Shown here: positions 58,814 to 64,000 of the stretch, piece by piece
How positions within the stretch are numbered: the first letter of the stretch is position 1
Layout: every line of letters begins with the position of its first letter
DNA from: Nocardia huaxiensis
GTDB lineage: Bacteria; Actinomycetota; Actinomycetes; Mycobacteriales; Mycobacteriaceae
Assembly (NCBI RefSeq): GCF_013744875.1
Contig: NZ_CP059399.1
Span: forward strand, 7,936,001-8,000,000
Direction of reading: 5' to 3'
DNA length: 64,000 nucleotides
Translations under genes and position numbers: made by a program
The notes under the pieces: generated by a model
Seen by the model: only the letters and a program-made list of their open reading frames with translations
Database searches by the model: none
What the model was told of the DNA's origin: nothing

Positions 58814-60020
58814 CCAGTGCGGCGGCGGGGGCGGCGCGACGGCCCGCACCGGTGCCCGCCGCACGGGTGATGGCGGGCAACAGGAACGACAGCAGGGACA
58901 TGTCCACGGGGAGGTGGGCCAGGGCCATGCGGTTGTGGACGAAGCCGACGGCCAGGCCGGAATCGGGGTCGACCCAGCCTCCGGAGCCGCCCATGCCCAG
59001 ATGACCGAAGGCGCGCGGAGCGCCGAAGGTGGGGAAGGCGTGATAGCCGAGGTGCCAGGGGGCGAAGCGGTGCGGGTCGGGGCTGGTGCGGGTGAAACGG
59101 TCGAGGGCGCTGGCGGTTTCGGGAGAGAGCAGGCGGGTGTCGGCGAGGGCGCCCTGGCCGGCGATGACGGCGTAGACGGTGGCGATCGCCTCGGCGGTGA
59201 AAATGCCGGTGGCGGCGCCGTTCTCGGAATGGATCAGGCGAGGTTCGGGGCCGGCCAGGAAATTCTGGGCGCCGGGAATGTGGATGGCGCTGATGGCATT
59301 GCTCAGCACGGGGATTCGACTGGCGAGGGCGGTGACGGGTAGACCCACGCGGGTGCCGGTGAAGGTGAGGCTGGAGCCGATGAGCTCGGCGACGGGCGCG
59401 CTGTCGCCGGGATGCCCCAGGTACAGACCCGAAAGAGCAAGGGGCTGCGCCAGTTCCGTGCGGTACAGCTCCGACATGGTGTGGCCGGTGACGGCGCGGG
59501 CCAGGCCGCCGAGCAGCCAGCCGAAGGTGACGGCGTGGTAGACGGGCAGGCCGCGGGTCCAGTCGGGGGTGGCGGCGGCCAGACGCTGCTCCATGAGCTC
59601 GTGGTCGAGGACGTTGCCGGGCTCCACCAGCAGGCGACGCAGGTCGGAGAGACCGGCGCGGTGGGCCAGGACGTCGCGGACGGTAATGGAATGTTTTCCG
59701 GCGTCCGCGAATTCGGGCCAGTACTCGGCGACGGGGGTGTCGTAGTCGATGAGGCCGCGGTCGGCCAGGCGGTGGATCACCAGCGCGGTGATGCCCTTGG
59801 TGGTGGAGAAGGTGAGGGCGGCGGTGTCGGCGTCCCAGGGGATCTCGCCGGCGGCGTCGGCGGTGCCGGTCCAGATATTGACCACGAGCTCACCGTGCCG
59901 GTAGACGGCCAGCGCGCCGCCGGTGCGCAGGTAGCGCGCGAACAGGCGGGCGAAGGCACGGGCCACGGGGGCGAATCGGGGGTCGGCGTAGCCGTCGACT
60001 CCGGTTGGGAGAGCGGACAT
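58806..60020 (-). CDS. Serine hydrolase of the class C beta-lactamase/EstB family
   Basis: 404 residues. The SxxK nucleophile motif is in LTFSTTKGITALVIHRLAD near residue 72, the catalytic Tyr in PVYHAVTFGWLLGG near 160, and the third motif region is GHLGMGGSGGWVDPDSGL near 360. Domain plan and length match EstB-like esterases, which cleave short esters rather than beta-lactams. Last gene of the leftward operon that carries a Baeyer-Villiger monooxygenase, so it could hydrolyse the ester that enzyme makes. AAGAGGTG precedes the ATG. Confidence 0.87.
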   Translation of the reverse strand: MSALPTGVDGYADPRFAPVARAFARLFARYLRTGGALAVYRHGELVVNIWTGTADAAGEIPWDADTAALTFSTTKGITALVIHRLADRGLIDYDTPVAEYWPEFADAGKHSITVRDVLAHRAGLSDLRRLLVEPGNVLDHELMEQRLAAATPDWTRGLPVYHAVTFGWLLGGLARAVTGHTMSELYRTELAQPLALSGLYLGHPGDSAPVAELIGSSLTFTGTRVGLPVTALASRIPVLSNAISAIHIPGAQNFLAGPEPRLIHSENGAATGIFTAEAIATVYAVIAGQGALADTRLLSPETASALDRFTRTSPDPHRFAPWHLGYHAFPTFGAPRAFGHLGMGGSGGWVDPDSGLAVGFVHNRMALAHLPVDMSLLSFLLPAITRAAGTGAGRRAAPAAALVS

Positions 60021-60032
60021 TTCGAGCACCTC

Positions 60033-61094
60033 TTACTGGTCGAAGGCGATGTGCACGTCGTCGGATTCGGGGAGGGTCTGACAGGCCAGGGTCAATCCGG
60101 TACGGAGTTCCTCGTCGATGAGCGCTTCATTCATGAGCATGCGGGTGCGACCGGATTTCACGCTGCACACGCAGGTGCCGCACGCGGATTCGCGGCACAC
60201 GTAGGGGGCGTCTATGCCGTGGTCGAGCAGGACGTCGAGGAGCTTCTTCGCGCGAGGCCAAGGGAGGGTGTGGGTCCGGCCGTCGATGTCGACCGTCACG
60301 GTGGCGGTTTCGGCGGTGGGCCGGGGTGGTGCGGCGGTGGCCGGAACGGCGACGGCGGGTGCGGGGGTGTGATGTTCGAACGGATTGTCGGTGAGCGAGC
60401 GGTACTCCTCCTGGCGGATCGCGCGGGCCGGGATGCGCAGCTGCGCCAGGGCGGACTTCACGGTCTCGGCGAAACCGGCTGGGCCGCACAGGTACACGTC
60501 ATGCTTGCGGTAGGGCCGCGCCCATTCGGTGATGCCACGCGTGGTCGGCAGTCCGCGTTCGGATTCCAGCCAGTGCCGCACCGTGAGCCTGCGCGGGTAG
60601 CGGCGCATCAGGTCCTGGAGTTGCCGCCGGAAGATGATCGAGGTCATGTCCCGATTGGCGTACAGCAGAACGACTTTGCCGTTCCCGAGCTGTAGCGCCG
60701 ATTTCAGGATGGACATGATCGGGGTGATGCCGCTGCCCGCCGCGCACAGCAGGAAATCGCGATTCCAGTTGCGCGGCACGAAGTTCCCGGCGGGCTCCAG
60801 CACGGTGACGATGGATCCGGCGGCCACGTTGTCACAGATCCAGTTCGAGGCGTAGCCGTCGACCGTGCGCTTGACCGTCACGGTGGGGCGGTCGTCGCAA
60901 TGCGGGCTGCTGGACAGCGAATAGCACCGGGCCACCGAGCCGGTGCGCTCGCTCGGCACCTGCAGTGTCAGGAATTGACCGGGCGCGTAGGCGAATCGGC
61001 GGGTGAGATCGCTGGGAATGTCGAAGATCAGCGAGACCGCGTCGGCGGTCTCGCTGATGACTTCGCGCACCTTGATCCGGTGAACGCGGCTCAT
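60033..61094 (-). CDS. Ferredoxin-NAD(P) reductase with C-terminal plant-type 2Fe-2S domain
   Basis: 353 residues in three domains: FAD-binding (RCYSLSSSP near residue 58), NAD(P)-binding (LLCAAGSGITPIMSIL near 120 and DVYLCGPAGF near 205) and a C-terminal ferredoxin domain whose four cysteines are in CRESACGTCVCSVKSG and TLACQTLP. A linker rich in Pro/Ala (residues ~245-265) joins the last two. Such reductases (KshB-like, or the partner of DesA3) feed electrons to Rieske or diiron oxygenases. The diiron-type protein at the operon start is the obvious partner candidate. Overlaps the SDR stop by four bases. Confidence 0.9.
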   Translation of the reverse strand: MSRVHRIKVREVISETADAVSLIFDIPSDLTRRFAYAPGQFLTLQVPSERTGSVARCYSLSSSPHCDDRPTVTVKRTVDGYASNWICDNVAAGSIVTVLEPAGNFVPRNWNRDFLLCAAGSGITPIMSILKSALQLGNGKVVLLYANRDMTSIIFRRQLQDLMRRYPRRLTVRHWLESERGLPTTRGITEWARPYRKHDVYLCGPAGFAETVKSALAQLRIPARAIRQEEYRSLTDNPFEHHTPAPAVAVPATAAPPRPTAETATVTVDIDGRTHTLPWPRAKKLLDVLLDHGIDAPYVCRESACGTCVCSVKSGRTRMLMNEALIDEELRTGLTLACQTLPESDDVHIAFDQ

Positions 61095-61984
61095 GCGACC
61101 CCTCCCCTGCCGGTGAGCCAGGCGCCGGCGGACTGGATGCGATCCATCGAGAAGGGTTGCGTCATGCGGCGATTCACGCCGGGAGCCAGGCGCAGCATGA
61201 AGTAGCCCAGCCACGCCTCGGTGCGCACCGGCACCACGGCCAGGTCGTAGCGCACCGCCCGGACCACCGCGCGGGCCACCAGATCCGGGCTCATGGGCGA
61301 GAACGGCAGCTGTGCGACCAGTTCCTGGACCTGCGCGGCGATCTGCTTGCCGCGCTCCACCAGGACCGGATCGACGCCGACGGTGGTGGCGTGTTCGCCG
61401 ATATTGGTATTGATCACGCCGGGGCACACCGCGCTCACGCCGACGCCCTTCGGCGCGAGTTCGAGGCGCAGGCATTCGGTGAGCATCTTCACGCCCGCCT
61501 TGGACACCGAATACGCCGACATGACCGGCGTCGGTGTGAAGGCCGCCGCCGAGGCGATGTTCACGATGTGGCCGCGCTTGCCCTCATCGATCATCTGCCG
61601 TCCGAACGCCCGGCAGCCGTGGACGACGCCCATGAGGTTGACGCTCAGCTGCTTGTCCCAGTCCTGCGGCTCCAGGTCCAGAAATGCTCCGCTGACCAGG
61701 ATTCCGGCATTGTTGACCAGGACATCCGGCACACCGAGGTCGGCGTGCACGTCGCGGGCGAAGGACTCCCACGCCCGCGGGTCGGTGACATCGAGCTGCA
61801 TGGCGACGGCGCGATGCCCGGCGGCCTGGATCTTGGCGACGGTGGCCAGCGCCGCGTCCTTGTCGATATCGGAGACCACGACCTGCGCACCGCTGCGGGC
61901 GAATCGAACCGCCACGGCCTGCCCGATGCCGCTGCCGGCCCCGGTGACCACCACCAGTCGCGGATCGATCGAATTGAGTTTCAC
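61091..61984 (-). CDS. Short-chain dehydrogenase/reductase (SadH-like)
   Basis: 297 residues, classical SDR: cofactor loop VVTGAGSGIGQAVAVRFARS, VLVNNAGILVSGAF near residue 90, and the Ser-Tyr-Lys active site in NIASAAAF and SAYSVSKAGVKML near 150-165. The C-terminal ~60 residues beyond the core (WLGYFMLRLAPGVNRRM) are hydrophobic and may touch the membrane. It is translationally coupled on both sides, between the monooxygenase and the reductase. In mycobacterial mymA an SDR (SadH) lies close to the monooxygenase. It would interconvert alcohol and ketone. Confidence 0.9.
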   Translation of the reverse strand: MKLNSIDPRLVVVTGAGSGIGQAVAVRFARSGAQVVVSDIDKDAALATVAKIQAAGHRAVAMQLDVTDPRAWESFARDVHADLGVPDVLVNNAGILVSGAFLDLEPQDWDKQLSVNLMGVVHGCRAFGRQMIDEGKRGHIVNIASAAAFTPTPVMSAYSVSKAGVKMLTECLRLELAPKGVGVSAVCPGVINTNIGEHATTVGVDPVLVERGKQIAAQVQELVAQLPFSPMSPDLVARAVVRAVRYDLAVVPVRTEAWLGYFMLRLAPGVNRRMTQPFSMDRIQSAGAWLTGRGGVA

Positions 61985-63552
61985 GACGCCTCCTCCGACA
62001 ATGCGAGCTCATCCGACGGGACCGGCGCACCCACGGTGTAGCGGTACACGTCGAGATCGAAATGCCGGTTCTGCCAGTACATCTCGCCATGCGTGGACGG
62101 GCGGAACGGCGAATCCCCGTGATTGTCGATGTAGTAGGTGTTGGAGCCCTCGCACACCGGGGTGAACAGGAAGTTCTTCTGCTGCCGCGCCAGGCATTTG
62201 CGGAAGTACTCCTCGTGCACCTCCTGCCGGATCTCGATCTCGTTGGCGCCCCGGCGTTTCGACTCGGCGATGGCCCGGCTCAGATGCGCGGCGGTGGCCT
62301 CGATCATCCAGATGTAGGAACCCAGCACGAAGCCGTAGGGTCCGGTGATGGTGAAGGCATTGGGGAATCCCGGCACCGAGACGCCCTGATAGGACTGATA
62401 GCGGTGCTCGTCCCAGAACGTCTCCAGGTCGAGGCCGCCGCGTCCGCGCACAGGGAACGGCGGTATCGCGCCCTTGTCCCACAGCTTGAATCCGGTGGCG
62501 CACACGAGCACATCGATCCGATGCTCGTGGCCGTCGGCGGTGACCACGCCGTGTTCGGTGATGCGGTCGATGGATTCGGTGACCAGGCTGACGTCGGTCC
62601 GGTTGAACGTCTTCAGGTAGTCGTTGGACATGGACGGCCGCTTGCAACCCAGACCGTAACGAGGCGTGAGCTTTTCGCGCAGTTCCGGATCGTGGACCTG
62701 AGCGCGCATCCAGCGCCGGATCGGGATCTCGGCCAGCCGCCTGCCCGCGCCGGTGAGCCAGGGCGGGCCGACCACCATGCCGCTCATGGCCAGCTCGGTG
62801 CCGAGATTGCCCGCAACCCGCAGTGCGGAGCGAATCCGGCTGCGGCCCAGGATCTGCCGGCCCAGCCAGCCGATTTCCGCGTCCTGCTTCGGGAACACCC
62901 AGATGGGCGTGCGCTGGAAGACCGTCAGGTGCGCGGTCTCCTCGACAATGGCCGGGATCAGTTGCAGCGCGGTGGCTCCCGTGCCGATGACCGCCACCCG
63001 CTTGCCGCGCAGGGCCACATCGTGGTCCCACAGGGCGGTGTGCACCAGGGTGCCGCCGAAGTCCTGCAGACCCGGGATGTCCGGCATCTTGGGCCGTTCC
63101 AGGCCGCCGATGGCCAGCACCACATAGCGGGCGGTGAGCTCGTGTCCGCCGTCGGTCGCCAAGCGCCACAGGCTGTTCCGCTCGTCGAACTCGGCGCCGA
63201 CGACGGTGGTGTTCAGCCGCAGCTTGTTCCGCAGGCCGTACTTGTCGACCATGCTCTCCGCGTACTCGCGCAGTTCGGTGCCGGGAGCGAAGATGCGCGA
63301 CCAGTCACCGCGCTGCTCGTAGGAGAAGCTGTAGATGAACGACGGAATGTCCACCGCCACCCCGGGATAGGTGTTGGCATGCCAGGTGCCGCCGACCCGA
63401 TCCCACTTGTCCACGATCACGAAGTCGTGGATGCCTTTGCGCTGCAGGGCGATTCCGGTGCCGATGCCGCCGAACCCGGCCCCGACCACGATGACCTCGT
63501 GGTCGGGGCGGGTCTCGGCAGGCGCACCCCGCCCGTTCGAGACTGTGCTCAT
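61981..63552 (-). CDS. Baeyer-Villiger-type flavin monooxygenase (MymA-like)
   Basis: 523 residues. FAD motif VIVVGAGFGGIGTGIALQRK near residue 18, RVGGTWHANTYPGVAVDIPS near 50, the Baeyer-Villiger fingerprint in FGGTLVHTALWDHD near 155, NADPH motif VAVIGTGATALQLIPA near 175 and LVCATGFKLWDKGA near 365. It should convert a ketone to an ester, or oxygenate a hydrophobic substrate. GAGGA precedes the ATG. It is followed by an SDR overlapping by four bases and preceded by a diiron-type gene 34 bases upstream, so it is inside a five-gene operon. Distinct from the EthA-like paralogue at 53458. Confidence 0.9.
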   Translation of the reverse strand: MSTVSNGRGAPAETRPDHEVIVVGAGFGGIGTGIALQRKGIHDFVIVDKWDRVGGTWHANTYPGVAVDIPSFIYSFSYEQRGDWSRIFAPGTELREYAESMVDKYGLRNKLRLNTTVVGAEFDERNSLWRLATDGGHELTARYVVLAIGGLERPKMPDIPGLQDFGGTLVHTALWDHDVALRGKRVAVIGTGATALQLIPAIVEETAHLTVFQRTPIWVFPKQDAEIGWLGRQILGRSRIRSALRVAGNLGTELAMSGMVVGPPWLTGAGRRLAEIPIRRWMRAQVHDPELREKLTPRYGLGCKRPSMSNDYLKTFNRTDVSLVTESIDRITEHGVVTADGHEHRIDVLVCATGFKLWDKGAIPPFPVRGRGGLDLETFWDEHRYQSYQGVSVPGFPNAFTITGPYGFVLGSYIWMIEATAAHLSRAIAESKRRGANEIEIRQEVHEEYFRKCLARQQKNFLFTPVCEGSNTYYIDNHGDSPFRPSTHGEMYWQNRHFDLDVYRYTVGAPVPSDELALSEEAS

Positions 63553-63586
63553 TCGATGTGTCCTCGAATCCGCCTGTGCCGTCGCG

Positions 63587-64000
63587 TCAACCGATGCGGT
63601 CGAGCAGTTCGCCGTCGGAGCCGAACAGCTCCCGCCGCCACTGTTCGAGCAGTTCGGTGGTGTCGATGTCATCGGGGTGGAAGCCCGGCCGCATGTAGGG
63701 CCGCATTTCCTTCATGAGCCCCTTCACGATCGGGCCGCGATACAGCGCGATGGACTGCCGCAGCACTTTGAAGGGCCGCCAGCTGCGCGGATCGCTCAGG
63801 ATCGAAGCGAGCACGCCCAGTGACACCGCCGGAATGGTGAAGTAGTACATCCCCGCCATGACGCCGATGCGCACGATTTCCGGTGCGCCGCTGTGCCGGT
63901 AGACGTCGAAGGCGACCGACTTGTGCTCGAGTTCCTCGAAGGCATGCCAGTTGAGCAGGTTCCAGACCTCGGGATCACCCGGAATCGCCTGGATCTCCTC
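63587..64000 (-). CDS. Predicted metal-dependent hydrolase/diiron protein (PF10118-like), C-terminal part
   Basis: The C-terminal 137 residues of a gene that continues beyond base 64000. The visible part has the Glu/His-rich WHAFEELEHKSVAFDVYR, a hydrophobic helix (AGMYYFTIPAVSLGVLASIL) and an end region with RPYMRPGFHPDDIDT. The E-E-x-E-H pattern is typical of the ferritin-like 'predicted metal-dependent hydrolase' family, several members of which sit beside monooxygenases. It heads the coupled operon of monooxygenase, SDR and reductase and may be the oxygenase served by that reductase; this is inference. Confidence 0.78.
   Translation of the reverse strand, partial: EEIQAIPGDPEVWNLLNWHAFEELEHKSVAFDVYRHSGAPEIVRIGVMAGMYYFTIPAVSLGVLASILSDPRSWRPFKVLRQSIALYRGPIVKGLMKEMRPYMRPGFHPDDIDTTELLEQWRRELFGSDGELLDRIG

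Noticed and set aside
1..64000. tRNA, rRNA, CRISPR array, prophage or insertion sequence
   Set aside because: I saw no cloverleaf with a TTCGA arm, no regularly spaced repeat-spacer array, no phage structural genes and no transposase on either strand.

Overview
The window is a very GC-rich bacterial chromosome segment with the gene content of a mycolate-containing actinomycete, most likely Nocardia or a close relative. The evidence is a mycobacterial-type reducing polyketide synthase, an antigen-85-like esterase, a LIP-family secreted lipase, paired DUF3558 lipoproteins, a DUF222/HNH (13E12-type) protein, a stand-alone LigD-type polymerase, a MymA-like oxidation operon, many GTG starts and several leaderless-looking promoters. 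Genes are dense on both strands and many same-strand neighbours overlap by four bases. I found no tRNA, rRNA, CRISPR array, prophage or intact insertion sequence. The species call is inference from gene content.

Layout. 1-5983: the C-terminal part of a reducing type I PKS, translationally coupled to an alpha-oxoamine synthase that probably releases the chain. 5991-10349: an intramembrane protease (PrsW family) with a membrane-anchored partner, an antigen-85-like esterase and a secreted lipase. 10493-20044: a small unknown gene, a PucR regulator, an SRPBCC/acyl-CoA-ligase fusion, an AraC regulator, a TetR/3-hydroxyacyl-CoA dehydrogenase/oleate hydratase operon, and a lactate monooxygenase divergent from a double-domain Lrp regulator. 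21289-21790 is a long inverted-repeat element, followed by a DUF222/HNH gene. 23532-37368: an MFS/TetR pair, the LigD-type polymerase, LysR, a DJ-1/TetR/oxidoreductase group, a GDSL hydrolase, a thioesterase-like protein, GntR/MFS, dienelactone hydrolase, an LLM oxidoreductase and two lipoproteins. 37381-40229: transporter plus M20 dipeptidase.

40282-43851 is an XRE regulator / PLP aminotransferase / alanine-dehydrogenase-like operon preceded by two identical-core operator-like sites exactly 30 bp apart. 44246-48794: two overlapping unknown genes, a ROK regulator divergent from a carboxylesterase, and a secreted S1 protease. 48803-53402: an MIO-type aromatic ammonia-lyase and a GNAT acyltransferase, divergent from a ThiF/nitroreductase fusion. 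This looks like a compact biosynthetic locus and is the best candidate for an undescribed system. 53458-56063: a Baeyer-Villiger-type monooxygenase and an AurF-type diiron oxygenase. 56180-58813: a KGG stress protein, a Mut7-C RNase-domain protein, three perfect 62-bp tandem hairpin repeats and an MFS transporter. 58806-64000: a coupled leftward operon of diiron protein (cut by the window end), Baeyer-Villiger monooxygenase, SDR, ferredoxin reductase and serine hydrolase, resembling mycobacterial mymA and suited to oxidising alcohols or ketones to esters and cleaving them.

Lipid chemistry dominates: chain building (PKS), release (oxoamine synthase, thioesterase), activation (ligase), hydration (OhyA), beta-oxidation (dehydrogenase), oxygen insertion (two Baeyer-Villiger enzymes, two diiron proteins) and ester cleavage (at least five hydrolases).
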